64,000 nucleotides of DNA from Peteryoungia aggregata LMG 23059 (GCF_030814435.1 NZ_JAUSUW010000003.1:124001-188000), one strand, 5' to 3'; positions 48,298-59,728 are shown, numbered from the stretch's first letter. Notes: generated by a model from the sequence alone, not told the origin. A program made the numbers and translations.

Positions 48298-48436
48298 GTT
48301 GTGGTGTTTTCCCTCTGGTCGTTGACGGAAAAACTAGCCTTGTCCCAGCCTCAGCCACAAGTGCAAAAGGGGCGATTTTCCGGGTCAATCGACCAGAAAA
48401 ATCGCCCCCTGCCCCTCGGCCCCCGCCGATCCGATA

Positions 48437-48805
48437 TCACTCGGTCAGATTGATCTGCTCGGTCTGACCGCCGGTGCAGGTGTAGCAGCAGTTCTCGCAA
48501 TTCTCGGCGTTCTCGGGACCGGTGCCCCAATAGCTCTGCTTGTCGCCGGAAATCCAGGCGCCGTAGCAGATCGTTTCGCCTTCCTCGCAGGAGAGCGGAA
48601 TCTGCTTGGTCTCACCATCATCGAGATAAAAGACCTGATTGTCCCCAGGCCAGACATGGTCGCGGTCCTGGCTGTAGAGTTCAACCTCGACAGCGTTCGG
48701 ATGGTCATTGCGCATGACGAACGTGACGTCTGCTGCGACGACCGGCGCCGCAACGGCCATGGCCAATGCCACAACCACCCATCTCAATGTCGTCTTTGCA
48801 ACCAT
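48437..48805 (-). CDS. Secreted Cys-rich small protein
   Basis: Protein of 122 residues with a Sec signal peptide (MVAKTTLRWVVVALAMAVAAPVVAA). The mature part starts DVTFVMRNDHPNAVEVELYSQ and includes a cysteine cluster (ENCENCCYTCTGG) plus two more Cys, suggesting disulfides or metal binding. GGGGAG precedes the ATG at 48805. Family not recognised. Monocistronic. Confidence 0.75.
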   Translation of the reverse strand: MVAKTTLRWVVVALAMAVAAPVVAADVTFVMRNDHPNAVEVELYSQDRDHVWPGDNQVFYLDDGETKQIPLSCEEGETICYGAWISGDKQSYWGTGPENAENCENCCYTCTGGQTEQINLTE

Positions 48806-48930
48806 TTTGCTCCCCACTGCCTTCAGGTCCCCGAAATCCGGTGGACGATAAGCAGAAGCTCATACGGATGGAAAGAGTGTCCCGCTGACGTTTTTTGGGC
48901 TGAATCTCAAGAGCTTGCGCGCAGCGTCTC

Positions 48931-49461
48931 TCAGGCGAGAGTCTTCCAGAAGATCACCGTGTCGCAATAGCGGCCATCGGGGAAAAGCGCATAGTTCGGA
49001 ATGACACCAGAGCGCTGCCAACCCAGCTTCTCGTAGAGCGTCTCGGCGAGTTCACCCGCTGCTGTGTCGAGCACCAGCAGCGTACGCCCGACCTCGGCCG
49101 CGCCGGCTTCCGCTGCCGCCATCAGGCTCTTCGACAGGCCGAGCCCCCGCGCGTCACGATGCACGAGCAGTTTCATCAGATCGCCGCGGTGCGGCTGGTT
49201 GGGTTTCGAGGCAAAGCCCACCTGGACGGTGCCGATCAGGCGGTTGCCGATGAAGGCACCGTAGAGCAGAACCTCGCCGCGCCCGACGGCCTCTGCAACC
49301 CCCTGCCAGAAGGCTTCACCGTCGGCGGGCGCAAAGGGCGCCATGAAACCGACGGAGGCGCCACCCTCGACGCAGTCGGCGAGCGTCTCGCAGAGATCGG
49401 GCAAGGCGGCGAGCGCATTTGCTTGGGAGAGTTCACGGATTTCGGACTTATTATCGGGCAT
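48931..49461 (-). CDS. GNAT-family N-acetyltransferase
   Basis: Protein of 176 residues. The acetyl-CoA-binding region is DLMKLLVHRDARGLGLSKSLMAAAE, close to the Q/RxxGxG/A motif, with a C-terminal LYEKLGWQRSGVIPNYALFPDG. It acetylates an unknown small molecule. It lies 26 bases after an XRE-cupin regulator gene on the same strand, so the two probably form an operon. Confidence 0.9.
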   Translation of the reverse strand: MPDNKSEIRELSQANALAALPDLCETLADCVEGGASVGFMAPFAPADGEAFWQGVAEAVGRGEVLLYGAFIGNRLIGTVQVGFASKPNQPHRGDLMKLLVHRDARGLGLSKSLMAAAEAGAAEVGRTLLVLDTAAGELAETLYEKLGWQRSGVIPNYALFPDGRYCDTVIFWKTLA

Positions 49462-49487
49462 GGGTCGTGTCCTGTGGTCGGGAAAAG

Positions 49488-50060
49488 TCAGGGGCCGAGG
49501 GAGATCACCACGGCATAGCGGGCGGGTCGGTCGGTCGGGTTCCTGTAGCCGTGCACATCGCCGACATTCATGAACAGGCAATCGCCAGCGTCGAGCCGGT
49601 GCAGGGTGTCACCGACGGTCAGTTCGATGACGCCTTCGAAGACCCAGACATGCTGGGTCTGGCTGCGGCCTGTGGGACGGCCGGGAAAGCGCACTTCGGC
49701 TCCGGCCGGAAACTCGACCTCGACGATATCGGTCCCGCTTCCAGTCGCCTGGGGGGAGACTGCGCGACGCAGATAACCGCTTTCCGGATCGCGCCAGACC
49801 GGCTGGTCGACCCGTCGCGCGAGCGGCGATGGCTCGGCTTCAGCGCTGGCAAAGAAGACAGAGAGCGAAACGCCGAGCGCCGAGCACAGCCGCGCCAGCA
49901 GCGCCGCTGTCGGGCTTGCCTCGGATCGTTCGATGCGCGAGATCATCGCCCGGCTGACGCCTGAAAGTTCCGCCAGCTGGTCGAGCGTCAGCCCCCGTTC
50001 GACGCGCAGGCGCTTCAGCCTTTCGGCGACATGTTTCTCGAACTGATCTTCTGATTCCAT
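49488..50060 (-). CDS. XRE-family regulator with C-terminal cupin
   Basis: Protein of 190 residues. N-terminal helix-turn-helix (LKRLRVERGLTLDQLAELSGVSRAMISRIERSEASP), then a cupin with SQTQHVWVFEGVIELTVGD and DCLFMNVGDVHGYRN. It probably senses a small molecule and controls the adjacent acetyltransferase gene and itself. Confidence 0.93.
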   Translation of the reverse strand: MESEDQFEKHVAERLKRLRVERGLTLDQLAELSGVSRAMISRIERSEASPTAALLARLCSALGVSLSVFFASAEAEPSPLARRVDQPVWRDPESGYLRRAVSPQATGSGTDIVEVEFPAGAEVRFPGRPTGRSQTQHVWVFEGVIELTVGDTLHRLDAGDCLFMNVGDVHGYRNPTDRPARYAVVISLGP

Positions 50061-50183
50061 TATCCGAGAATTTCATGCGCAGATATTGGAGTCAAGCTTT
50101 CATGCCCGCCCTCTTCCGTTGCGCCTGCCGGTCAGCGTAAAAGAGGCGGTCGGCACCCGCCGACGTGAGCGCAGGACATTCTG

Positions 50184-50750
50184 ATGCAGCAGCACACTCC
50201 CGAGATCGGCCCGGCCATCAAGCGCGAGCGCAAGGCGCGCAAGCTGACGCTCGAACAGCTTGGCACGCTGTCCGGCGTCTCAAAGTCGATGCTGAGCCAG
50301 ATCGAGCGCGGCGAGGCCAATCCGACCTTCGCGGTGCTTTGGAGCCTCACCCAGGCGATGGAGATCGAGCTTTCGGACCTGATCGGCAACGGCACCTCCG
50401 TGGCGGGTCGCGAGGAGATCGAGGTGACCTCGGTCATGCACACGCCCGTCATCCGCAGCGCCGATGGCTCCTGCCGGCTGAAGATCCTGAGCTCGCCCCG
50501 GCTCGCCGGCCAGACCGAATGGTATGAGCTCGAAATGGATCCGGGCGGCGCGCTCACCAGCCAGCCGCATTCGATCGGTGCCTTCGAGCATTTCACCGCC
50601 TTCACAGACGGTTTCGAGATTTCGAGCGGCGGCAGCAAGACGCAGATTCGATCAGGCGAAACCGCCCGTTACCGTGCCGATGTCCCGCATGCGATCCGCA
50701 ATGGCGGAACGGATATCGGCAAGGGCCTGCTGGTCGTGCTACACAGATAG
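50184..50750 (+). CDS. XRE-family regulator with C-terminal cupin, upstream of kbl-tdh
   Basis: Protein of 188 residues with helix-turn-helix IKRERKARKLTLEQLGTLSGVSKSMLSQIERGEANPT and a cupin C-domain (GGALTSQPHSIGAFEHFTAFTDGFEIS). Same strand as kbl-tdh, 82 bases before kbl, with a large palindrome in between. A likely regulator of threonine breakdown; this is inferred from context. Confidence 0.92.
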   Translation: MQQHTPEIGPAIKRERKARKLTLEQLGTLSGVSKSMLSQIERGEANPTFAVLWSLTQAMEIELSDLIGNGTSVAGREEIEVTSVMHTPVIRSADGSCRLKILSSPRLAGQTEWYELEMDPGGALTSQPHSIGAFEHFTAFTDGFEISSGGSKTQIRSGETARYRADVPHAIRNGGTDIGKGLLVVLHR

Positions 50751-50760
50751 GCGACAAGGC

Positions 50761-50810
50761 AATTCCAAAATATCGATTGCCGAAGGGCAAAATTCCGATA
50801 TGCTGGAATT
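50761..50810. promoter_or_regulatory. Large palindrome upstream of kbl, candidate operator
   Basis: The arms AATTCCA-nn-ATATCG (50761-50775) and CGATAT-nn-TGGAATT (50796-50810) are complementary at 13 of 15 positions around a 20-base centre. It lies between the XRE-cupin gene and kbl, 22 bases before the kbl start. Confidence 0.6.
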
Positions 50811-50832
50811 ATTCAGCATCGAGGGATTTCCC

Positions 50833-52035
50833 ATGCAGTCCGGCTTTCTCGACCACATCACCGAAACCCTCCAGGGCATCGAAGCCGACGGGCTTCTGAA
50901 GCGCGAGCGCGAAATCGTCAGCCCGCAATCGGGCCGCATCAAGGTGCGCGATGCCAGGGGCACACGCGAGATGATCAATCTCTGCGCCAACAACTATCTC
51001 GGCCTTGCCAATCATCCCGGGATCGAACAGGCCGCCAAGGCCGCGATCGACAGCCACGGCTTCGGCATGGCCTCGGTGCGCTTCATCTGCGGTGCGCAGG
51101 ACATTCACCGCGCGCTCGAGCAGGCGATCGCCCGCTATCTCGACAAGGACGATGCGATCCTGTTTGCCGCCTGCTTTGATGCAAATGGCGGGATTTTCGA
51201 GACCCTGCTCGGCCCTGAAGATGCGATCATTTCCGACTCGCTCAACCACGCCTCGATCATCGATGGCGTGCGCCTCTCCAAGGCGAAGCGCTACCGCTAT
51301 GCCAATTCGGACATGGACGGACTGGAAGACGAGCTGAAGAAGGCGATTGCCGAGGGCACGCGTTTCCGCCTGATCGTCACCGACGGCGTCTTCTCGATGG
51401 ACGGCTATGTCGCGAAGCTTCCGGAGATCTGCGCGCTCGCCGAGAAATACGGCGCCATGGTGATGATCGACGAATGCCATGCCACCGGCCATCTGGGCGC
51501 CAAGGGCAAGGGCACGCCGACACTGACCGGTGTCGGCACCCGCGTCGACATCATAACCGGCACCTTCGGCAAGACGCTTGGCGGCGCCATGGGCGGCTTC
51601 ATCGCCGGCCCGAAAGCCGCGATCGACCTGCTTCGCCAGCGGGCGCGGCCCTATCTCTTCTCCAACAGCTTGGCGCCTGCCGTCGCCGCCGGCTCGCTGA
51701 AGGCGATCGAGATCGCCGAACGTGCTGACGACCTGCGCGAAAAGCTTACCGGCCACACCAAGCACTTCCGCCAGGGCCTGACCGAGGCCGGCTTCGAGCT
51801 GCTTCCCGGCGAAACGCCGATCATCCCGGTCATGACCCATGATGCCGTACTCGCCCAAAAGCTCGCTGCCGAGCTCGATGCGCGCGGCGTCTATGTCGCC
51901 GGCTTCTTCTTCCCCGTCGTGCCCAAGGGCCAGGCCCGCATCCGCACCCAGATGTCGGCAGCGCTCTCCGAGGCCGATATCGACACCGCCATCGCCGCAT
52001 TCATCGATGCCGGCAAGACCATCGGGATGATCTGA
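50833..52035 (+). CDS. kbl: Glycine C-acetyltransferase (2-amino-3-ketobutyrate CoA ligase)
   Basis: Protein of 400 residues of the alpha-oxoamine synthase family. It has [42 protein letters not shown] and the PLP-lysine segment [15 protein letters not shown]. It cleaves 2-amino-3-ketobutyrate with CoA to glycine and acetyl-CoA, the second step of threonine degradation. tdh follows after two bases. Confidence 0.97.
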   Translation: MQSGFLDHITETLQGIEADGLLKREREIVSPQSGRIKVRDARGTREMINLCANNYLGLANHPGIEQAAKAAIDSHGFGMASVRFICGAQDIHRALEQAIARYLDKDDAILFAACFDANGGIFETLLGPEDAIISDSLNHASIIDGVRLSKAKRYRYANSDMDGLEDELKKAIAEGTRFRLIVTDGVFSMDGYVAKLPEICALAEKYGAMVMIDECHATGHLGAKGKGTPTLTGVGTRVDIITGTFGKTLGGAMGGFIAGPKAAIDLLRQRARPYLFSNSLAPAVAAGSLKAIEIAERADDLREKLTGHTKHFRQGLTEAGFELLPGETPIIPVMTHDAVLAQKLAAELDARGVYVAGFFFPVVPKGQARIRTQMSAALSEADIDTAIAAFIDAGKTIGMI

Positions 52036-52037
52036 TC

Positions 52038-53063
<1,026 letters not shown>

Positions 53064-53118
53064 GCGAACACCGCCAAGCGACCGGACGGTTCGCCCGCCC
53101 GGTCCGGAGACATGCGGA

Positions 53119-53520
53119 TCAGCCGCCGACCTGGGCAATCCAGTCGGGCAGGCTGTAATAGTTGGAAATGCGGGCGACCTTGCCGTCGCGGATCTCGAAA
53201 AAGGCGCCGGCGGGCAGGCGGTAGGTCTGGCCATTGGCTTCCGGCAGGCCCTCGTCGGTGGCGAGATAGGTGCCGTTGACGATGAATTCGGCAGCACCCC
53301 GCGTGCCGTCCTCGTTCACCATCACCACCATGTCGGTCAGCTCTTCGCGGTAGCAGCGGTTCATGTGGTCCATGAACTTTGCAAAGGCTTCCTTCCCCGT
53401 CTGGCGGGCACCCTGATTGATGTCATGCGCGACATCATCAGTCAGGAGCGCGAGGAAACGGTCCATGTCGCCGGCATTGAAGGCATCATAATAAGCGCGG
53501 ATTGTGGCGGCGGCGGTCAT
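53119..53520 (-). CDS. Nuclear transport factor 2-like (SnoaL/ketosteroid isomerase-related) protein
   Basis: Protein of 133 residues with the cone-shaped NTF2-like pattern: IRAYYDAFNAGDMDRFLALLTDDVAHDINQG near the start and LPAGAFFEIRDGKVARISNYYSLPDWIAQVG at the end. These are small ligand-binding or isomerase proteins; the role here is unknown. GAGGAG precedes the start. Confidence 0.88.
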   Translation of the reverse strand: MTAAATIRAYYDAFNAGDMDRFLALLTDDVAHDINQGARQTGKEAFAKFMDHMNRCYREELTDMVVMVNEDGTRGAAEFIVNGTYLATDEGLPEANGQTYRLPAGAFFEIRDGKVARISNYYSLPDWIAQVGG

Positions 53521-53601
53521 CGATTACTCCTCGTCGTGGAATTGCTTTCTCGGGTCGTTACAGATCGGTATAAACACTCCGCAACGGACTGAAAACACTC
53601 T

Positions 53602-54195
53602 ATGGCGCTTACGATCCAATCCTTTTCCGGCAGCGACGCCGCCCCCTTCTTCGACGACCTCGCGCGGCTTCGGATCACGGTCTTCCGCGATTTTCCCTAT
53701 CTCTATCATGGCGATAGCGACTACGAGCGGCAGTACATGGAGATCTACGCCCGCTCGGAAGGCTCTGTCTTCATCCTCGCCATCGATGATGGCCTGGTCG
53801 TCGGCGCTTCGACCGGCACGCCGATGATATCAGAGACAGACGAGGTCCAGGCGCCCTTCCTCGCGGCAGGCCTCGATCCGCAAGAGTTCTTCTATTTCGG
53901 CGAAAGCGTTCTCCTGCCCGACTATCGCGGCCAAGGGATCGGGGTCAAATTCTTCGAGGGCCGCGAGGCGCAGGCGAAGAGGCTCGGCCTGCGCTACGCT
54001 ACCTTCTGCGCCGTCGAGCGCCCCCTCGACCACCCGCGCCGACCGGTCGACTACGTGCCGCTCGACGCCTTCTGGGCCAAGCGCGGCTACACGCATCACC
54101 CCGCGCTTCGCACGAGTTTCACCTGGCGCGACCTCGACGAGACCGTCGAGAGCCCAAAGCCGCTTTCCTTCTGGATCCGGGATCTCAAAGCATGA
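53602..54195 (+). CDS. GNAT-family N-acetyltransferase coupled to nitrilase
   Basis: Protein of 197 residues with YFGESVLLPDYRGQGIGVKFFEGREAQAKRLG, the acetyl-CoA-binding motif, and a long N-terminal region (FRDFPYLYHGDSDYERQYM). It overlaps the following carbon-nitrogen hydrolase gene by four bases. In some bacteria a GNAT and a nitrilase are fused or adjacent, which suggests a shared pathway. Substrate unknown. Confidence 0.9.
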   Translation: MALTIQSFSGSDAAPFFDDLARLRITVFRDFPYLYHGDSDYERQYMEIYARSEGSVFILAIDDGLVVGASTGTPMISETDEVQAPFLAAGLDPQEFFYFGESVLLPDYRGQGIGVKFFEGREAQAKRLGLRYATFCAVERPLDHPRRPVDYVPLDAFWAKRGYTHHPALRTSFTWRDLDETVESPKPLSFWIRDLKA

Positions 54196-55067
54196 CAGCC
54201 CTCACCCTTGCCGCCTGCCAGTACAAGATCGATCTGATCGAAAGCTGGGAGGATTACGTCCTCCACCTGACGCGCCTGGTACATCAGGCCGTTGAGCGCG
54301 GCGCAAAGCTCGTGCTCCTGCCGGAATATGCCGGCCTCGTGCTCGCCGGCCAGCTCGATGCGGAGATCCGCTCCGACCTCACCGGCTCGATCGCCGGCAT
54401 CCAGCCGCTGATCCCGGCCTGGGTCGAGCTCTGCGAGGAACTTGCGCGCACCCATTCGATCGTCTTTCAGCCAGGCTCCGCCCCCGTGCTCGACCCGGAC
54501 GGCCAATACCGCAACCGCGCCTTCCTCTTCGGCCCGGATGGCCTGATCGGTCATCAGGACAAGATCATCATGACCCGCTTCGAGCGCGAGCAATGGGGCA
54601 TTGCCGCCGGACGCGACGGGCTCACAGCCTTCGACACCCCGCTCGGCAAGCTCGGCATACTCATCTGCTACGACAACGAATTCCCGATGCTGGCCCACAC
54701 CCTCGCAGAAGAGGGCGTCGACCTGATCCTCGCGCCCTCCTGCACCGACACGCTGGCCGGCGCCTATCGCGTGCGCATCGGCGCCCAGGCGCGCGCACTC
54801 GAAAACCAGATTGCCGTCCTCTCCTCGCCCACATCAGGCACCGCCCCCTGGTCTCCCGCGCTCGACGAAAACCGAGGCCGCGCCGCCCTTTACGTGCCCC
54901 CTGACTATGGCATGCCGCCCAGTGGTATCTACGCGGAGAGCGAGGCGGATGAGGTCGAGGAAAGCCACTGGCTGATCACGCAAATCGACCTCGACACCGT
55001 GCGCCATCTCCGAACCGAAGGCCAGGTCGCCACCCGCCGCGACTGGCCAGAGCAGTTCGGGGTCTAG
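54192..55067 (+). CDS. Carbon-nitrogen hydrolase (nitrilase superfamily)
   Basis: Protein of 291 residues with the Glu-Lys-Cys triad: Glu in LVLLPEYAGL, Lys in GHQDKIIMTRFE and Cys in ILICYDNEFP. It hydrolyses an amide or nitrile. Translationally coupled to the upstream GNAT gene. The pair may acetylate and then deamidate a common metabolite, or act in repair; this is inference. Confidence 0.92.
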   Translation: MTALTLAACQYKIDLIESWEDYVLHLTRLVHQAVERGAKLVLLPEYAGLVLAGQLDAEIRSDLTGSIAGIQPLIPAWVELCEELARTHSIVFQPGSAPVLDPDGQYRNRAFLFGPDGLIGHQDKIIMTRFEREQWGIAAGRDGLTAFDTPLGKLGILICYDNEFPMLAHTLAEEGVDLILAPSCTDTLAGAYRVRIGAQARALENQIAVLSSPTSGTAPWSPALDENRGRAALYVPPDYGMPPSGIYAESEADEVEESHWLITQIDLDTVRHLRTEGQVATRRDWPEQFGV

Positions 55068-55141
55068 ACCGGCCAAGCCGCCGTTCTGGCGAAATCCCTG
55101 AAGGCAGGCTATGCTGTCCCCGTAACAAGTGGAACAGCGCC

Positions 55142-55411
55142 ATGTCCTCCCGCACGACAATGACGATCGAAATCCGCCAGGATGTGAAGGACCAGCTCGA
55201 TGCCCTGGCATCGGGCGTGGAGCAAAGCAGCCAGCGTCTCGCCGAAGAAGCGGTGACCACCTTCGTCGAACAGGAGCTCGCCCTGCGACAGTCCATCGAG
55301 AAAGGCCTCGCCGAGGGCCGCACGGGTGAAGTTGTCCCACACGCCGAGGTCATTGCCGAGATGCGCGCGATGATTGATGCCACGCGGCGCAAACGGGCGG
55401 CTCGGGGATGA
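55142..55411 (+). CDS. Ribbon-helix-helix antitoxin of a ParD/ParE-like module
   Basis: Protein of 89 residues. The N-terminal RHH (MTIEIRQDVKDQLDALASGVEQSSQRLAEEAVTTFVEQEL) is followed by a flexible acidic tail that would wrap the toxin. Its stop overlaps the toxin start (ATGA). It probably still represses the operon even if the toxin is damaged. Confidence 0.85.
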   Translation: MSSRTTMTIEIRQDVKDQLDALASGVEQSSQRLAEEAVTTFVEQELALRQSIEKGLAEGRTGEVVPHAEVIAEMRAMIDATRRKRAARG

Positions 55412-55674
55412 CGCGCCCGGTCGTCTGGGCGACCGACGCCACGCGTGACACGCTCGAGATCCTGCGCCATATCGCGGAGGACGACCCGGATGTCGCCGAG
55501 CGCATTGTCGACCTCATCGAGGCGGCGGGCCATCGCCTCGGCGATATCACGACGGGCCGACCGGGACGCGTCGCGGGCACTTTCGAAAAATCCCTCGCTC
55601 CCCTGCCCTGGATCCTCAGGGTCATTCATACCGCCCGGAACTGGCCGAAAGGCAGCTGGCCTGGACCGCCCTGA
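55408..55674 (+). CDS. ParE/RelE-type toxin, apparently internally deleted
   Basis: Protein of 88 residues. It reads as a ParE toxin at the start (TRDTLEILRHIAEDDPDVAERIVDLIEAAGHRLGD) and near the end (ILRVIHTARNWP). However the central strand pair that normally lies between the LPW and ILRV segments, about 12-15 residues (in relatives a VPYRxxGDxVxILRV strand), is missing without a frameshift. The toxin is therefore probably inactive. An alternative is a shortened but functional variant. Confidence 0.75.
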   Translation: MTRPVVWATDATRDTLEILRHIAEDDPDVAERIVDLIEAAGHRLGDITTGRPGRVAGTFEKSLAPLPWILRVIHTARNWPKGSWPGPP

Positions 55675-55799
55675 GCGGATCGCGCCTTTCGCGTTGTCGA
55701 AACCCTGAGGCGCCTGCGACGCCAAAACCGCCGTGATCGCCTGCAAAACCCGATCTTTCCGCTTTGCGATACAAGGGCTCGCTGCTATATGCGCGAGCC

Positions 55800-57620
<1,821 letters not shown>

Positions 57621-57630
57621 AGACGGAATT

Positions 57631-57658
57631 AACGCCGGCGAAAGCCGGCGTTTTCTTT
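57631..57658 (+). terminator. Rho-independent terminator after lepA
   Basis: AACGCCGGC (57631-57639) and GCCGGCGTT (57644-57652) form a nine-base stem with a GAAA loop and a T-rich tail. Confidence 0.93.
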
Positions 57659-57666
57659 CTGGCGTC

Positions 57667-58032
57667 TCAGCTCACACGTCGAATGTCATCAAGGTCAGAG
57701 TCCGAGCGCTCAGATTTTCTCGCATCATGCCCCAGCCCCCAGCCACCCATGGCATCGAGCACCGGCACCAGCGAACGGCCGTAACAAGTATAGCCGTATT
57801 CGACATAGACCATGTCGCCCTCTTTCAAGGGCTGGCGTGACACGATGCCGTCCCGCTGCAGGGCGGCCAGATTTTCTGACAGAACCTTTTCGGACACGCC
57901 GACGTAGCGGCGCAGGTCGCCGAAGGTGGCCGGCCCATCGCGCAGCCGCCAGAGGATCCTCGGCTTCCACTTGCCGCCGATCACCTCGATCGTTGCCATG
58001 ACCGGACAGTCGCGCATCTTGTCTGTGTCCAC
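57667..58032 (-). CDS. HxlR-family transcriptional regulator
   Basis: Protein of 121 residues with the HxlR winged helix: CPVMATIEVIGGKWKPRILWRLRDGPATFGDLRR and VSEKVLSENLAALQRDGIVSR. The GTG at 58032 is chosen because AAGGG lies seven bases upstream and it gives the standard N-terminus. The ATG at 58116 falls inside an 11-base palindrome that looks like its own operator. Divergent from a monooxygenase gene. Confidence 0.9.
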   Translation of the reverse strand: MDTDKMRDCPVMATIEVIGGKWKPRILWRLRDGPATFGDLRRYVGVSEKVLSENLAALQRDGIVSRQPLKEGDMVYVEYGYTCYGRSLVPVLDAMGGWGLGHDARKSERSDSDLDDIRRVS

Positions 58033-58089
58033 CGGATATCCCTTCTGGCCCTGCTCGCGGCGGCAGGCCCTAACCTCCAGGTAAGCCCT

Positions 58090-58119
58090 TGCATGCTCGC
58101 AGTTTTTGGCGAGCATGCA
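58090..58119. promoter_or_regulatory. Perfect 11-base palindrome, likely HxlR operator
   Basis: TGCATGCTCGC (58090-58100) and GCGAGCATGCA (58109-58119) are separated by AGTTTTTG, in the middle of the divergent intergenic region between the HxlR gene and the monooxygenase gene. Confidence 0.7.
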
Positions 58120-58144
58120 TTTTCACAACCGGAGGACGCTGACC

Positions 58145-58450
58145 ATGATCGTTGAATATATCCGCTACGAACTCAAGACCCATCAGCCGAGCGAGCTCGT
58201 CGAGGCCTATCGGCTGGCCGCGCCGCAGCTCGAAGCGGCACCACAATGCCATGGCTATGAACTCTCCCACTGCGTCGAGGAGCCTTCGAGCCTGACGCTC
58301 CGCATCCTCTGGACCTCGACGGAGGACCATCTGCAGGGCTTTCGCAAAGGACCGCATTTCCCACCCTTCCTGGCGGCCATCAGGCCCTTCATCGGCGAGA
58401 TCGCCGAGATGCGCCACTACGCAGCGACGGATGTCGAGTGGCATCGTTGA
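58145..58450 (+). CDS. Antibiotic-biosynthesis-monooxygenase (ABM) fold protein
   Basis: Protein of 101 residues with a dimeric alpha+beta barrel pattern: MIVEYIRYELKTHQPSELVEAYRLAAPQLEAAPQCHGYELSHC and LQGFRKGPHFPPFLAAIRPFIGEI. Relatives are quinone- or haem-acting monooxygenases. GGAGG is nine bases upstream. The divergent HxlR regulator probably controls it. Confidence 0.85.
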   Translation: MIVEYIRYELKTHQPSELVEAYRLAAPQLEAAPQCHGYELSHCVEEPSSLTLRILWTSTEDHLQGFRKGPHFPPFLAAIRPFIGEIAEMRHYAATDVEWHR

Positions 58451-58507
58451 AGAGGCTACTCCCGCCGGTCGTTTCGCGCTATAATCGTGCATTCTCGGAG
58501 TTGCGCC

Positions 58508-58738
58508 ATGTCGATCGAAGCCCGAAAGCCACATGACCTGACCGTAAGCGAAGCCCTCGTCACCGAGGCTGAAAGCCTCGGCCTCGATGTTGCGGGTGCG
58601 GCAGAACAGGGCATCGCCCGCGCCATCAAGGCCGAGAAGGAGCGGCGCTGGAAACAAGAAAACGCCGAGGCGATACAGGCGTCCAATGACTATGTCGCCA
58701 AGCACGGGTTGCCGCTCGCGAAATACCGGATGTTCTGA
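58508..58738 (+). CDS. ccdA: CcdA-family antitoxin
   Basis: Protein of 76 residues. N-terminal DNA-binding part (PHDLTVSEALVTEAESLGLDV) and C-terminal toxin-binding tail (ERRWKQENAEAIQASNDYVAKHGLPLAKYRMF), which matches the CcdA pattern ending LxLxxYR. The toxin gene follows after two bases. Confidence 0.9.
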   Translation: MSIEARKPHDLTVSEALVTEAESLGLDVAGAAEQGIARAIKAEKERRWKQENAEAIQASNDYVAKHGLPLAKYRMF

Positions 58739-58740
58739 CC

Positions 58741-59040
58741 ATGACCCGCTTCCACGTTCACCGCATCGGGAACGACGGAAGCCTTGCCCTCGACGTGCAA
58801 TCCAATCTTCTGGATGCTCTGACGACCCGTGTGGTTGTGCCGCTTGCACCGGTCGGTGACTTTGCCACCCTTGTTCCGCGCCTCAATGTGCGCCTTGCCA
58901 TCGATGGAGAAACCTTTGTGATGCTCACCCAGTTCATCACGACGGTCCCCGTCTCGGCTGTCGGCCCCTCGGTCGCCGATCTCTCGGCCCGCGCCGACGA
59001 GATCACCGCTGCCACGGATTTCCTGTTTCAGGGCTTTTGA
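58741..59040 (+). CDS. ccdB: CcdB-family DNA gyrase toxin
   Basis: Protein of 99 residues. MTRFHVHRIGNDGSLALDVQSNLLDALTTRVVVPLAP matches CcdB, which traps gyrase. The C-terminus normally needs a terminal WGI-like tripeptide for gyrase binding; here the end is DFLFQGF, with Gly-Phe last, as in some chromosomal CcdB. Activity cannot be judged from sequence alone. Confidence 0.9.
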   Translation: MTRFHVHRIGNDGSLALDVQSNLLDALTTRVVVPLAPVGDFATLVPRLNVRLAIDGETFVMLTQFITTVPVSAVGPSVADLSARADEITAATDFLFQGF

Positions 59041-59120
59041 GCCCTTCTTGCCCGCCCGTCCCCATCGCGCTAGCATTCGAATGCAATGATAAGCCGATAG
59101 GCAAAACAGGGGAGACGGGC

Positions 59121-59486
59121 ATGCACAAGTTCAAGATCGTCAAGACCGAAAAGGGCGAGTTCCGCGTCCAGTTCGTCTACAATGCCGAGATCATGGTCTG
59201 GTCGGAAAACTACGCCTCCAAGGCCAGCGCGAAAAACTGCGTCGAGTCACTGAAGAAGAACGCCCCCGCAGCGCCCGTCGTCGATCTCACGAAGAAGGAG
59301 ACCGGCAGCGGTTATCGGTTCGAGATCGACGAGGCCAAGAACGGCGAAACCTTCGTCCGCTTCCGCGCCGCCAATGGCGAAATCATGGTCCGCTCGGAAA
59401 CGTATAAGTCGAAGTCCAGCGCCAAGAACTGCATCGAGTCGATCCAGAAGCGCGTGGAGGAGGCTGCGGTGGAGGAGGCGGAGTAA
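59121..59486 (+). CDS. YegP-like protein with tandem DUF1508 repeats
   Basis: Protein of 121 residues made of two similar halves (KIVKTEKGEFRVQFVYNAEIMVWSENYASKASAKNCVESLKK and RFEIDEAKNGETFVRFRAANGEIMVRSETYKSKSSAKNCIESIQK), the DUF1508 duplication. Function unknown. AGGGGAG precedes the start. It is the last gene before the 1.5 kb repeat region. Confidence 0.9.
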   Translation: MHKFKIVKTEKGEFRVQFVYNAEIMVWSENYASKASAKNCVESLKKNAPAAPVVDLTKKETGSGYRFEIDEAKNGETFVRFRAANGEIMVRSETYKSKSSAKNCIESIQKRVEEAAVEEAE

Positions 59487-59530
59487 CGCCTCGGCTCTAT
59501 CCGTCAAACTGAGGCGCCGGCGGGTTTCCA

Positions 59531-59728
59531 CCTCTCCCCTGTGTGGGAGAGGTTACAAAATCGGAGGCTTAGCCCGATCAGGGCTAAACTTCAGATTTTG
59601 TTGGTGAGGGGATCGGTGCTGCGGGCACGACATAACCGACCCCCTCTCTGGCGATTTCTGATGTTTAGGCGGCTTGCGCTCGCCTAACTCATCGAAATCG
59701 CTTTCTCCCCCACCAAGGGGGAGATGGG
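59531..59728. repeat. Mosaic palindromic repeat, copy A
   Basis: A chain of small hairpins: CTCTCCC..GGGAGAG, AAAATC..GATTTT enclosing TTAGCCC..GGGCTAA, GGCGG..CGCC and CTCCCCC..GGGGGAG. It shares the motif CTAAACTTCAGATTTT with a second copy at 60780-60983. Non-coding; typical of rhizobial mosaic intergenic elements. Confidence 0.7.
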
